A DNA stretch of 64,000 bases from Stenopsyche tienmushanensis (GCA_008973525.1 WACJ01000516.1:1922001-1986000); one strand, 5' to 3'; shown: positions 37,301 to 48,500, counted from the stretch's first letter. Notes: generated by a model from the letters alone, not told the origin. Numbers and translations: made by a program.

Positions 37301-37537
37301 GATCCGGACATGGACGCAGACCACGTTCTGTGGACATGTCCGGGCATGGCGTCCGATCGCGAGGCGCTCTTTCGTAGTGTCAGCGGCCCGAAAGTCGGGC
37401 CGGTTGGGCACACAGACCTGGTGGCCACTCCCTCCTCGTTCAGGGCATTCAGGGTATTCTGTAGCATTTTTGGACAAAAATGCGTTCCTGGGGGCTACTA
37501 TGATCCCATCGATCATGATAGCACCCCCAGCGGCTAG
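34298..37537 (+). CDS. ORF2: endonuclease-reverse transcriptase, R1 clade (intact)
   Basis: The 1079-codon protein nicks target DNA and copies element RNA into it. Residues ~20-240 are an AP-like endonuclease: N28 region (QINLNNSK), IQEPY with E53, IGADVNAH with D153/N155, SHIDVTM with D211, and CSDHRM at 234-239. Reverse transcriptase motifs run from about residue 490 to 770: YGFRPGRSTVDAI, FLDVAGAFD (D618), MGCPQGSVLGPVLWN, FAYADDLTLL (D708 D709), APYLGI. A C-terminal CCHC finger (CPCGDPDMDADHVLWTC) starts at residue 998. Length is normal for R1-clade ORF2 and there is no stop or frameshift. One odd spot is NRLIVLLPTLGKV, where relatives usually have Tyr-Arg-Pro, a possible damaging change. 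The start ATG overlaps the ORF1 stop (ATGGCTAG), suggesting termination-reinitiation in a full-length parent. High GC contrasts with the flanks. Confidence 0.92.
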   Translation: MASTPSPSLRRDQRKRPRVLQMGQINLNNSKVATSELRKVAIELKLDVVLIQEPYCAFGRVTGLGSDVRVIQFGASPKAAVAIFSQDLHVLGVGHLSGEHHACAEISSGGDSLFVISSYFQYADEVGPHILRLENIINGLGAAGSARFVIGADVNAHSSLWRSADDPAQNDRRATRGREIEDFIFSRDLVVLNNPESPPTYSGPTGESHIDVTMCSRALTGRSSAWTVHTEMLCSDHRMISFSVGRREGCPSRVAPAIPRRFKRRKDGHKWDDFDSELSNRIADLALGENTGGDAGAINAAIIEAAEVGIGRTLPSRWISQPPWWNADIEGKRKNLRREQRRLREARARVAPESAILAGQIRCKRLAAEYKKAIGKSKMVTWRAFADRQAESGPWGPAYRAVSLKAKGKNPLSGIKCPRTGNIATSLRESVEHLVEALLPQDDQDTDTPEHQRIRIAAANVMGEGDSPIPDREEIAAVFKALGSRKAPGIDRVDGGIANRAFQVAGPALTSLYQRCFAEGIVPDCWKVGLAVILPKPKASRPVHDPKANRLIVLLPTLGKVLEKLIAPRLNRVLEFERPLSPRQYGFRPGRSTVDAIYDVLQAAKRSESKYVAAIFLDVAGAFDNAWWDMILVKLHEKRIPSNVLALIRSYFSNRYVIAEAGDEIIARKLSMGCPQGSVLGPVLWNVLLDDIFGLILPAGCELFAYADDLTLLVEAGSRSQIEAKANCALEMISDWSRMNKLTFSASKSQGLMLRGRLKRSPRPRMGGDVVKFVNSAPYLGITLDDSCGFVIHARRAVEKAANAFGRLSRIAASDWGIRGRPLLTAYKGIFLSISAYAAGAWAHRVGIQLVKQILLRGQRSALILLSKAYRTASTDCLPVLAGVMPLDLEIQCRAARFLAENGETPEIGGRSIPIDAGSSDALGDLRRRAKEASLVSWQERWSESTSGRHLSKFFPSVRNRLRCRWVVPDFWTSQFLTGHGRFRASLYRFKLSPVSECPCGDPDMDADHVLWTCPGMASDREALFRSVSGPKVGPVGHTDLVATPSSFRAFRVFCSIFGQKCVPGGYYDPIDHDSTPSG

Positions 37538-37954
37538 TTCAATCAGGTGGCTCGCGCCAAGAGCGTCGCGAGCGAGACTAGGCAACCCCCCCCTCTCCCA
37601 TAATGTATATATATATATCTATTATACTTCTTTCTTTTATTTATTTATTTATTTTTTTTTTTTTTTTAATTTTATTTATTCATTTATTTATTTATTTTAT
37701 TATTATTATTTTCTTTCTTTTTCTTTTTCAATATCTATGTATATATTTTAGTTAGGTCTAATTGATAAATTCAAGTACCTAGCTAGCTTCCCCCCGCGCT
37801 TAGAGCGTAAGTGGCCATCGGTGTTGAGAAAGAGTGGGTCCTCGCAGACAGTATAATTTCAGGTTTTGCACCTTGGGTGCACTTTTGTTGAGCGGGCTGG
37901 CATGGTCCCGAATAGCGGGACCAATAAACAGCTCGGGTAAGAGGTGGGTCACTG
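37538..37954 (+). other. R1-clade element 3' untranslated region
   Basis: After the ORF2 stop there is a U-rich stretch of TTTA/TTTC repeats (about 37,601-37,750), then a GC-richer tail with two hairpins: TGCACC-TTG-GGTGCA (37,867-37,881) and TGGTCCCG-AATAG-CGGGACCA (37,903-37,923). AATAAA overlaps the end of the second. The element ends GGTGGGTCACTG with no poly-A. In R1/R2-type elements the reverse transcriptase recognises 3' UTR RNA structure, so these hairpins are the natural candidates. Confidence 0.7.
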
Positions 37955-37971
37955 TCTAGTTCATATGTATA
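37955..37971. repeat. Target-site duplication, right copy (17 bp)
   Basis: TCTAGTTCATATGTATA, identical to 33,995-34,011. The uninterrupted target would have read GGA-TCTAGTTCATATGTATA-ATCTAATG. Confidence 0.9.
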
Positions 37972-39776
37972 ATCTAATGTGTTAAGGAATATTATATTGA
38001 AATCGTTTATGTGGGTATCAAACAGAAATTAGATGCATTCTGAATATATGAAATGTGATATTTAAGATCTATATTTCATAGAAATTCATGGATGTGTGAA
38101 AGCAAGGACAATGGAATTCAGCAGAGCGAACGTGATAAACTGGTGCATTGAAACCATCCACATAACTTTCACATGTCCAATTTCATCATGGAATAATATT
38201 TTGTCCGAGTAATAAAGCGGTGTCAAAATTAACATCTGACATCATTTATTATTTGTCAACTTTTGATTGTTCTCCGGACTTGAAGATATGCACGAGGACA
38301 TAATGAAAGTTCTCCGGAAAATTGCCTATCCAATTAACTTTTACGCAATGGCCGCAAGTATTTTTTCGTCCTCCATTGTCGTCGCTAATTATTTTTTTCT
38401 GCAATTCTGTAAAACAATGGTCGCCAGGGGCATCCTGCACAAGTAAGGACTTATATTTCCTTACCCACTTTCTATTGTCTCCCTCAATTTGATATTTATA
38501 CCGCTTTGCTCTGCGGTGTCGAATTCCTCGGACTTCAATATGTAAATATTCTCATTTTTTGCTTCAGCAAAATTCAAAGGTATATTTTAAAATAAATCGG
38601 TGTCATAAATTTACTTCTATTTTTTATATGGAACAATAATGGGGACTACTTGCAAATTTAAATACACAGTTTTCTTAATTATAAAATGAAAAAATATTGT
38701 CGCTTTTCATCCAGGAGCGGACTTTTCTTTCATTGAAGCCAGGGATTTTATCGACAAGCTCTTCCAGTTCAGCTCTGTCTCATATGCATTATAGATTTGA
38801 TCGGGTTGCAAATTTCCTCATAGCAAATATACTCGAAATTACTATAATCGTTTAAGAAAATAAATAATCAATTTAAAAATAATATATTTTTCAAGCATCT
38901 GCAAACCGAATAATCCGCACCCGGATAATCGATAGTACACACACAGTTATATATTTAAACCTTAATGCTTATAGTGTAGTATTAGAGTTCTATTTATAAT
39001 AACAATTTATATGGAAATATGAAATTTAATTTAAAGCAAACCTCATTAAATGATCAGTGTACGGCTATATTGTTCATATTCAACAATCAACTAAAAACAA
39101 ATATTTCTTTACCACAATAATAGAAATAATTAAGCAGCCAAAACATCGTTTATTAGCTATTAATTAATATTTAAAACGAATAATTGTCCTTAAAGTGTAT
39201 ACAAATTATTGGTTTGATTGAATTAAAAATAAATTGATTAGGCACTGAAATTTCAAACGAATTTGAAAAGCAAAATTATTTTTCAAAAGCATTCAAATTT
39301 GTAATTGAATGTGTACGTATTATTAATAAAATTTATTTTGAGTATGTTCAAAAATAGCGAACTTCTGTCCGGTTCATCTAATATACGAGAATGATAAAAT
39401 TAGCATAAATAAAAAAAAACTGTGACATGGATACAGTTTATGGCTGAAATTATTTGCTGGAATATAAAAGCAAATTTTAGAACGTTAAATTGGTTATATT
39501 TAACATTCAACATCGAAGAACATCATCTGTATTTTACATGAATTATTGTTTAGAAGCTACGCGAACTTAAATCTTCAAGGGTGGATTTTTAAGTTTTTTA
39601 TTGTTTGGCTGAAAATCAAGACAGTGTTGAAAATTTTCGGCGTTCCAATAAATTTGCGGGATGGAGCTTTTCTTTCATCGATCGCCCCAGTCCAGTTTTC
39701 TCTTATTGTGATACTGAAATTATTATCAGAATCAAAGAGGACATGTAAAATGGCTGATTTGCAACCAAAATTAAAA
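37972..39776. other. AT-rich non-coding stretch
   Basis: No gene is supported. 38,240-38,530 is somewhat GC-richer and lacks ORFs of interest. A possible pogo-like terminus lies at 38,904-38,937. Confidence 0.4.
38904..38937 (-). mobile_element. Possible pogo/Tigger-type terminus (solo)
   Basis: On the minus strand the sequence reads ACTATCGATTATCCGGGTGC followed by GGATTATTCGG. Repeated CGATTATCCG words are typical of pogo-like terminal repeats. No opposite end or transposase was found near it, so this is a weak call. Confidence 0.25.
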
Positions 39777-39778
39777 TA

Positions 39779-40663
39779 CGAGGCATATCCCGAAAGTAAG
39801 TGTACTATATTTTTATATATTTTTTTATAAAAAGTGTATTTGAAAAAATACAGGATATTGTTGATACATTTGTTAACTATTTTTCAACATAATCGCCATC
39901 CCGTTCAATGCATCTAATGAGCCGTGGTACATGCTTCTTTTCATTTTGCCCTCCTCGAAGAATACTCCCACCAGCTCCTTCCCCCACTTCAGAACGTCTT
40001 TCTACACCTGCTTGTCGGTTTAATTCTATCCATGTACTCTTTCAGGGAGGGAAAAATATGATAATCTAAAGATGCCAAGAGCGCCTTGGTGGCTAAGACT
40101 GTGTGAGGACGGGCGTTGTCGTGCAATAAGCACACTCCTCTTGTCACCAACCCCTCCCTTAGCTTTGTATGCTTCTTTTGAGTTTTTTTAGTGTCTCACA
40201 ATATCGTTGTATATAGATGGCCTCTCCCTGAGACAGAAATAATTCGACCAAAAAAATGCTTTTTCGGTCTCAAAACACCCAAAACACTTTTGCTCGAAAT
40301 TGTGCCGAGAATTTGGAATTGATATGACACCGCTGTGACAACTGTCTTTTTGGCTCAGATATATAATGAGCCACCTACTTTTTTTATCTCCAGTCACAAT
40401 AGCGTTCAGAAAATCCTCACATTCCAATTCAAGTCGCGCGAGAAACTCGAGGGTGCTTTTGACTCGCTCGCACTTGGCGGAATTTCTTACCGACATCTTT
40501 CACGCAACTGGATACTGCAACGTGAATTTACGTACTACAGTGTTCCTGCTATGCTCGCTTTGTAAGGAGATCCCCCTCTACCACTCAGTATGGCTAAACC
40601 TTAAAAACAAAAACCACACATCCCGTTGTTATCACAGTACACTTACTTTCGGGATATGTCTCG
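39779..40663 (-). mobile_element. Deleted mariner-type element, copy A
   Basis: The ends are near-perfect 27-bp inverted repeats starting CGAGGCATATCCCGAAAG at left and reading CGAGACATATCCCGAAAG inward from the right (26 of 27 identical), each flanked by TA (39,777-39,778 and 40,664-40,665). The element runs right to left. At 885 bp it is shorter than the usual ~1.3 kb. It shares termini and interior with the opposite-facing element at 51,007-51,584: AGGAACAC-GTAGT and CCAGTTGCGT-AAAGAT segments align. Both are inactive members of one family. Confidence 0.8.
39870..40600 (-). pseudogene. Mariner transposase pseudogene (copy A)
   Basis: On the minus strand the gene reads EFLARLELECEDFLNAIVTGDK (the block with the first catalytic Asp, about 40,353-40,418). 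After a damaged middle comes GVCLLHDNARPHTVLATKAL (second Asp, about 40,080-40,139), then LDYHIFPSLKEYMD, the block with the third Asp. Mariners normally have 34 residues between the second and third catalytic Asp; here only about 17 remain, so a deletion removed the PYSPDL region. The C-terminal FFEEG motif is followed by frameshifts. The first motif has DKKSRW where DExW is expected. It cannot make active transposase. Confidence 0.7.
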
Positions 40664-40665
40664 TA

Positions 40666-43600
40666 CAATAGGAGATCCATACAATCAAAATTTATAGTTT
40701 ATGAAAGACGACGGACAAAATAAATGCAACAAATAATGCATATCAGTTCAAGCGCCATACATGAACACTTATTTCAATAATTCAAGTATAAATCTTGGAA
40801 CTGGAAAAAATACCAAAAAATTTTGGAAATCAAAAGTATTGACATTTCAGATCGATTGCCTCGATCTGGGTTTGCCTTGATTTCCTGGATCTAAAAATCG
40901 CCTGAAAACCAAATACATTGGCTCATTGTAACAAAATGTTAGGGCATGAAATATATTAACGTAATTCTTGTCTTCCACTCTTGATATTAAGAAAATAAAA
41001 ACATAGTTTTTCCCATAGTCATTGAATGGCTTGCGGTGGTGATTCTCTGTTTTCAAAAGTCAGAATGGCGAAATTCGCATTTGAAACATAGCACAGAGCA
41101 ATTTCGAATGCCGTGCACGCATGGTTGATTTCAATTATTCAGTTGCCCATTAAAAGCTTCAATTTGATATAACGTCACCATCAATGATTTGAGAAATGTT
41201 GTCTGGACTGCAATATGTTTGTTTTAACATCCGCTGACGTTTTAGCTCGAGTAAAAGAAGAACTTTTCATATCGCCGTGGAACGTCGGACCGAACAGTAT
41301 TATTCGTCGTACTATTCATTCCGGCCCTTTGTTCTAAGGCCGCTTTAGGAAGTCTGATTTCAACCACAGACCCGTTTTCTCTTTCCACCTTCCACCATTC
41401 CACGTTCTTTTGACTCGACGTTGAAGCAATTTTGTCGACCAAGATGTGTTCGCAACGGGGGACCAAGACTAAACAATGAAAGCCTTGTACAACCTTAGGC
41501 TCTCGGGCTTTCGCCCTCCACGATTTTTTCTCTGTCTTAATTATCCTACTTCGTTTAGCCTCGTTATCAGAGACTGTGAAATTCAATAATTAACTTTTGA
41601 TAGAATTCTGATTTTTAATGCATAATTAAAGCGTCGAGAAACTCATCGAAACGAATTGCGGCCGTTCGTTTTGACTGCTGAGGAAAGTTGGCGAAATTTA
41701 GCAGGGTCGTTTTGGCGATAGTATCAGCGAAAGGTCCACACTCTGCGTATCCGCTTGAAGATCGCTTTGTTCAGCGCGAACAGATAAAACAGAAAGAGCG
41801 TAAAAGGAGCGTAATGGAGGTGAAAGCGAAAGCTATTGTATTTATTTTCTTTATGTATCTCACATTTTTCGAATACCCTCATATCTCTCTTTACAGCCTT
41901 ACACCTATTTAGATGTAGATTCATGAGAAAATATCGTATCATGTTTTTAAGTAATTCGAGCCTATCCAAGCCCAGCTTTATTTTAATATTGAAACATAGA
42001 AAGCCCCAAATACGCCCAGAACAAAATGAAACAATTTGAAATTATAAATTAACCGCACACGAGTGTCTGCGTTATAATTTAGTATGATTAAATATACATA
42101 ATCTCTCTTTGATCTCGAATAATTCCAGCTAGATATTTGCTGAAGAAAATGATGTAAATAGTAATTACACATATGAATTTTTATTCCAACAGCCATATAA
42201 TTCATTGCTCATATTCGCATAATAAGTTTGTACCTGCGTACATCCATATTATTCGGAATGTGCTCGTTGAATATTCATGCTTGTTTTAATAAATATCATG
42301 TTGATTTGAAAACTTCGCAACGTTGACAAAAAGCTTCGAAGCAATGTTCTTATATAACGGACTACATACCAACAAAATTTTAATATAGGCTTTTAAATAA
42401 ACAATGGCAATATCGCTGAAAATTTCGCCTCATCGTTTTGTATTGAATCGATTGTAAACATTTCAAAATGGATATCAAACATTAAAAACTGAAATATATT
42501 AAAGTAAATCCAATCAAAGGGAATTTTCAGGATTAAATTTTAGTTTCATCGTAATGATTGTCAATTCAAACATAATTCTTGATGTAGATATTCCATTGGT
42601 TCTTGAAATCACACCCTACATAAGACATAACATCAAAGCTAATCCTTGTTAACTACATGACAAATTACAGAGAAGCTAGGAAGTTAATCAGTCAACATAA
42701 ATTAGATATCTGCATTGCACTGAAATGGCTTCCGAATCAAGATGTGCAGATCATTTTGTAAATTTGATTATTTTAGGGCGTTCGTATATATAATATAATA
42801 TATGTGGATTTTGTAAATTTCAAGACTGTATATATGTTTATTTATAATACACTGATTTATCAATGTGTGTCTCTCGAGTACTATATAAAAACATTCAATA
42901 TTGTGTATATAATATATACATAATAAACCGATTCAAAAATTTTCATTTTTATTATAACTAAAATTTTAAGTATATTTGATGTTGGAACCAAAAACATCAA
43001 GACTCTCTTTCAAAATTTTTATTTGAAAAATGTCTATGTCAGCCAGTTTGTTAATCTATAGGAATTTGCATATTTTTTAAAAATATTCTCTAGTGTGTTT
43101 GTATGCGTGAATGATGTACACACTTCATGATTGAAATTATTTATTTATTTTTAATTCAGAGCCCTCAACATTAATTCGTCCTCCCAAACCACTGAGCAAA
43201 TGAAGAGAATTCCTCGCGTGTGCAATAAATGTGACCCTTCTTTGCTCCGTACTGCGGACTTTACAAACTTATTACAGATTTGGGTAATGTTGTGCCTTAC
43301 TTGCCCTACAAACTCCACTATTTCATTTTACGCCAAGTTCATCGCCAAAACCCAAATTATTCCACCCGAGAGATGTTATCGAATTAACATCTCTTCTTGG
43401 AATCACAAACATGACCCGACCGCATATCAGTAATGATATTAAATTTTTGGTCACTCTCTACCCAACGCGCAGCACAATGGAAGTAGACCGAGCCAGCTAT
43501 TTTTGGTCCATCGTCCTTTAGGATAATTGCTCATTCAATTATACACATTAATTAACTAACATTTCGAAACTCCTATAACAACTTTCTTTCTAAACTATCT

Positions 43601-43849
43601 CATATTAAAAGTAAATAAATTCGTAATATTAATATTGATTCTTTTTTGTATCGTTAATGGCAAAAGAAATACAGGAGTATGGAAGATTGTTTGCAGCTTT
43701 TCATCACTACTGGACTCTTTAACATTTAAAGACTGCAATCACACACCGCATCGCTTTCTAACCTACTATATTAGATTAAGGAAAGTTTTAGTTTTAAAAC
43801 ACACCCTTCAAAACTCGTCTCCGGGCTATCTATTTTGAAGCAATGTAAC
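40666..43849. other. AT-rich non-coding stretch with one GC-richer island
   Basis: No gene is supported. 41,230-41,830 is GC-richer; its frames (41242-41586 - and 41688-41912 +) lack family motifs and splice pairs. It is comparable to the other candidate enhancer islands. Around 42,780-42,930 is an AT-dinucleotide-rich tract. Confidence 0.4.
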
Positions 43850-44491
43850 ATGGTGCAATGGATCGCTATCTAATTTCGCGTTAAATTTGGGACCAAAACG
43901 TTTCTATTCATTTAGCAGACCTTTAGAAATAATTTCTTATCCATATCAAAAGTTGTTAAAGGAGAGCCGAGAAGAGGTCGCCGACGAACTTTGCAGTGGA
44001 CATCCATCAACCTCCTTAATAGACAAAAATATGACATGTGTGCATGATTATTTGAAATCTAATCGACCGTTGAACTTTCAATAAATAACAGAAACTCTAA
44101 ACAATAAGAACAACCGTTTGTCGCATTGTAACTGAAGATTTGAACACAAAGACGTCTGGAAACTTCATCACGGCAACGCGCCAAGCCACAACGCCTTCAT
44201 TGTCAACGATTTCCTGGCCAAGACCCGCACTCCATTGATTTCTCAGCCTTCCTACAACCATGATCTGGCTTCCCTAGGCTTTTTTTGTTTCCACGCTTAA
44301 AAAAAGTCCTGAAAGGAAAACATTGGGATACGGTAGAAACCATCCAATCTCATGTTACATCGGCTATAAGGATATCTCGAAAAACCTTCCAGAATCCAGG
44401 CCTGGTAATACTACGCAGAAGGATGCTATTTGGAAGATTTTTGAATAGTTTTATAAATATGTTCAATATGTTACTTTTCGAACGTACCCTG
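43850..44491 (+). pseudogene. Mariner transposase pseudogene, second family
   Basis: ATG at 43,850 opens MVQWIAI-stop-FRVKFGTKTF, the usual start of a mariner transposase. It continues with KLLKESREEVADELCSGHPS and TSLIDKNMTCVHDYLKSNRP (43,950-44,070), the conserved DNA-binding half. The centre with the first catalytic Asp is deleted. Reading resumes with WKLHHGNAPSHNAFIVNDFL (about 44,150-44,210), where the second catalytic Asp reads Gly (HHGNAPSH instead of HHDNAPxH). Then comes QPSYNHDLASLGFFCF, where the third motif (L-A-x-x-D) also lacks its Asp. The tail ends near CGTACCCTG|TA at 44,491, a possible terminal repeat. Both surviving active-site residues are lost. Confidence 0.7.
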
Positions 44492-44493
44492 TA

Positions 44494-45545
44494 TAACACA
44501 TCACTCAATTAGTTCGTAGGATTTTTTGACGATATTGCGAAAAAACGACCCCCAAATGAAGAAGCTTATGAATTTATTGAGTGATGTGTTAGTTCTAGAT
44601 AAAAAGTAATCGCTATTGTGAAAAAAGTTCTAAATTATAAGCCAATTTCAAATCTTTATTTATTTTGGCAAATTCCAAGTCGATCAACGCAATTTTTACT
44701 CAAACATGTATATTATGCCGCCTCTTAAAATGTTTTTAAGCCATTTTTACTATTAAAAAATCACATTCCTTCTGATGACATTTAATCGATATTTTTCTCC
44801 ATGTTTTCTATTTTTATTGGTACACCAAAAATATAAAGATCTTTCCAAAATTGTGGATCTTTTTTGGTTTTTATTTTTTCGTATTGACCTAATGCATTGG
44901 ATGAGATTCAATTAAAAATTAAGCAATAAGACTTAAATCATTCGTTTCCAACATAAATTTGACAGATTAAAATTATGATTGCTGATAACTAGTCATTGTT
45001 TCGTATGTCGTCTTCTAAAATATCAATAAGTAACACATTTAAATTAATTAACACATATAACGATTTGATTTGGTTTGTTATACGACCATGTTTATTTTAC
45101 TAGAAATGGTTTTCTGTAATACATAAAGTATAGATCCTTCTCTCCTTGAAAAGATATAGACTTATATTACGTTTAAAAAGTGCACATCAGAATCGTTCCT
45201 AAAATCACAATTTTTTATCCCCGATTTTAATTTGCAATTTTAAAACGGGCTATGAATTTAATTCACATTAAAAATATGTATATTATTTAGTTAGATTTCT
45301 TTATCTACCGATTGACTGTAATATTTTCGTATTAATATGAAAACAAATCGATATGTTTATAATTTCTAATTATGCTTTTATAATAATTTGTAAATTTTCC
45401 TCTATTTTGGTAAAATTGCGGTTTTCATCGATATTTCGAATAAAAACCGCATGCGAGACTGAAAATCTAATTAATTTAAAAGATGGTATCCATAAATTAA
45501 TTTTTCCTTCCATAGCATATTTAAATATTTCGATCGAAACACATT
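44494..45545. other. AT-rich non-coding stretch
   Basis: No gene, repeat or transposon end is recognised. It leads into the pyrimidine tract of the ratchet point at 45,579. Confidence 0.45.
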
Positions 45546-45584
45546 AATTAATTTGTATCTATTTTTTGTTTGTTACAGGTGAGT
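45544..45584 (+). promoter_or_regulatory. Recursive splice site (ratchet point), zero-length exon
   Basis: A branch-like TTAATTA is followed by the T-rich tract ATTTTTTGTTTGTTACAG ending at 45,578, then directly by GTGAGT (45,579-45,584). Acceptor and donor are both excellent and nothing lies between them, which is the definition of a ratchet point. It lies 17.4 kb downstream of the exon donor at 28,190. A two-step removal of a very long intron (28,190 to 45,578, then onward) is the natural reading. The shared 16-mer with the 6,827 site supports function in the same or a similar transcript. The strand agrees with the exon. Confidence 0.65.
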
Positions 45585-48500
45585 TCAATTATTCTCGAAA
45601 TAAGAATTCGCAGGTATTTATAAAATTGCATATTTTTGTATTTGCTTTGACTTAAAAAGAAGATGTTCTTAGGTAGATTACATTGCTCATGTTTATGCTA
45701 GTCTTACTTATTAGCTCGGAATATTCAATGAGCTTATATCTATGCAAATGGAGAATGGGACAACAAATAGAATGAATGCACTCATTTGATCATGATGGGG
45801 TGGCGCAGAAACCTATTCGAGGCATATTGGCTGTTTGCCAGTCCCAATACAATGCCTACATACATCTATTCGCTTTTAATAATAAATGCTGGAGGGACAC
45901 CATTTTGTCCCATTGACCCACATAGACTTAAGTTACATTTGACGACTCCTATGAGAAAATTTAGAAATGGCGTATGAATAATATATGCCATCAGGCATCC
46001 CTACAATATGCTAATACAAAGCAACGTTATGTAAGCTTTTGATCTCGATTATTTTCTTATTTATGTACATCGGCTGCTAGCAAAATTATTATTCGGAATA
46101 GGAAACCATTTGTATCTTTACCAGCGTGCATTAATCATTCAGGATGGGGATGAAGAGCTTTTGACGTAAACTCACCGGCTGATTGAAACCTGGTTATTAT
46201 CAATCAGACTTGCTTCTTGAATAGGCTTTGTTGAGGCAGTATCAGAAAGATCACACATGGATGAACATGGATAAGTCTAAAGTGCCTCTCACTTATCTTC
46301 TTTGCTATTATGAAAGCTCATTCATTGGTTCTTTATTAAAGAAATGGAAATATTGCAGCAAATAGTAATAATTTAATATTTGATCATATGTTCTTCGTAT
46401 ATGTAGGTGAAAAGATTTATATTATTCAACAAAAATGCGGCTCTAGTGGCTATGTTGCAATGCCTAATTTTTGGTTGAACATAATAATGCGAATACCTTC
46501 CATGCAATCTCCAAAAAAAAATACACGTTTCTTTAAAATTTTAAATTTATAAGGGAAGCATTAAAAAAAATCGTACTCTTTGTTTCCTTTATTTAACTCC
46601 AAATTATATTTTTTAGCAACGCTTTCGAGATAAGAATTGAATATCTTCTTCGCCAGGAACCTTTGTTTTTATACAATAACCTGATAATATTGAGCTTCTT
46701 TATATACATTTATATTTTTTATAAGGTATACTGTATCTTTAATTTAAGTTATTGCAATACGGATATATAATACATAATAACTATGATTTTGAATGGTTCA
46801 ATTTTAGATAAAATATCTTCTATTATAAAGTATCAAAAGTTAAATATACTAGTGATAAGATTATCAATCATATTTTGATATGAAAGAAGTGAGCCCAGAT
46901 CTATATGCAAAATGTTTTATTATTATCAATGCTATTCAAGTGTCTTTTATGCATTTTCTTTATCGCGTGACTTATTCTAAAGTTATTTTTACGATCTTCT
47001 GTTTGTTCTAAATCCACAATCAATGAGGAAAGGATAAATTACTTAAAGCAATCAACTCCTCAAATCATGACTTAAGCAAATCCTTGTTTCATCATGAACG
47101 CATGCTCCAAATGATTAATTTTATCGTCGTTTTTTTTTAATGATTAGAACGAATTTAAAACAGAACGTTTGTTTAATGCAATAAATTCGCGTATAATCAA
47201 AAACGAGCGAATCATCATCAGCATTTATATTGAGAAAAATGGCAACTCAATGTGGTGGTATATCTACTGTCGAAATGTATTTTTTGCTTTTTATTCAAAT
47301 CTTTATTTTTGCACCCTTACATGTATTTTTATTTTATTTGGCCATGAAATCATTTCCTATGATATTTGTATTGTTTTTAACCCCTGTTTCACACATTGGA
47401 TCTGTTTTTCGTTTTGCGCATGGCTAAATAACAATGATCGTGTGCGCTCATTTCGTTTGTTTTGTTATTTCAGTTTTGAAGCACAAAGAAGAATGTCTTA
47501 TTTGTATTTTTGTTTCATTTTTTTAAAGATAATCTATTGTTCTCGGTGGTCCCTTTACGATAAGGCATTCCCTATTCCCGTTTCCAATTCGTTAGGCCAT
47601 CACTCAAGGGACGGGCGCTGTCAACCAGTGTCGTTCGGAAAACTTTAGCCTTTAATTTCCAATTTCTTAAGCATTCGCAAACTTTCATCGCCTTTTTCTT
47701 GTTAGTCACGATGAAAAATGCGAATCAAAGTAAATCTCTCTCGACCTTTTTACATTTTTTTCATAAATCACATCGGCTCAGTGCTCTTTACGCTTTCGCA
47801 CATGATTGAGCGGCGAAATTCCCGTTTGATTGGGAAAGAGACGAACATTTTTGATTTTGACATTAAAGAAAGAAAATCATAGCGTATTTGTTGTTATATT
47901 AAGAAAAAGAGGAGGTATGCAAAATGGAATCACGTAAATATTCGTGATACATGCGTTCTTTCTAGACCTTTCAAGATCCTTTTCTATTCTCGGCACACTC
48001 TCACTGAACCCTTTTTCGGTTGCATTTCAAAATTGAAAAAACCTCAGACCGTGACAAAGATAACCGTCCCGGATCGTGACAAGGATAACACTATATATCT
48101 TGGTCGAGAATAAAGCAAAATTTACACCTCCTCCTTCTTTTTTTCTGCATGAGCACGAAATTTTGCATTTCATGAAAATTCATCTCATTATTTTCAACCT
48201 TTGTCGTCCACGGCCAAAAAAAAACACTTTCATCAATGTCACTTTTTTAATAAAAGAGGCAATGTATTCAAAAATTCCATACGAAACAAATTTAATTGAA
48301 AAGCACGATTACGTACAAAAATAAGTAAGAATCTGTGACAGGGAAATAAATTACACATAATTGGCATTTATACCGCTCGGTTAGATTTACAGGATAAGCT
48401 TAATTTGATGTAAATTTTAAGGCTTATTTCAGCAAATTGAAATTAAATCTCGTAAATCATTTCCAACAATATTCAACGAGAAGGAACATCGCTACTCAAA

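Larger units (their letters stand above)
34012..37954 (+). mobile_element. R1-clade non-LTR retrotransposon, 5'-truncated
   Basis: A 3,943-bp GC-rich block in AT-rich DNA is flanked by exact 17-bp direct repeats TCTAGTTCATATGTATA (33,995-34,011 and 37,955-37,971), a target-site duplication from target-primed reverse transcription. The 5' end starts inside the gag-like ORF1, so the copy is truncated, as is common for LINEs. ORF2 is complete. The ORF order, the three C-terminal gag zinc knuckles, the overlapping ORF1 stop and ORF2 start, the AP-type endonuclease and the lack of a poly-A tail all fit the R1 clade of arthropod elements. The insertion site is not 28S rDNA or telomeric repeat, so this lineage seems less site-specific than R1, TRAS or SART. 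The perfect duplication and open ORF2 argue for recent insertion. Confidence 0.9.

Noticed and set aside
47169..47648. 159-codon + frame with hydrophobic Phe/Tyr/Ile-rich segments
   Set aside because: T-rich DNA gives membrane-like translations by chance. A second, conflicting frame overlaps it and no homology is recognised.
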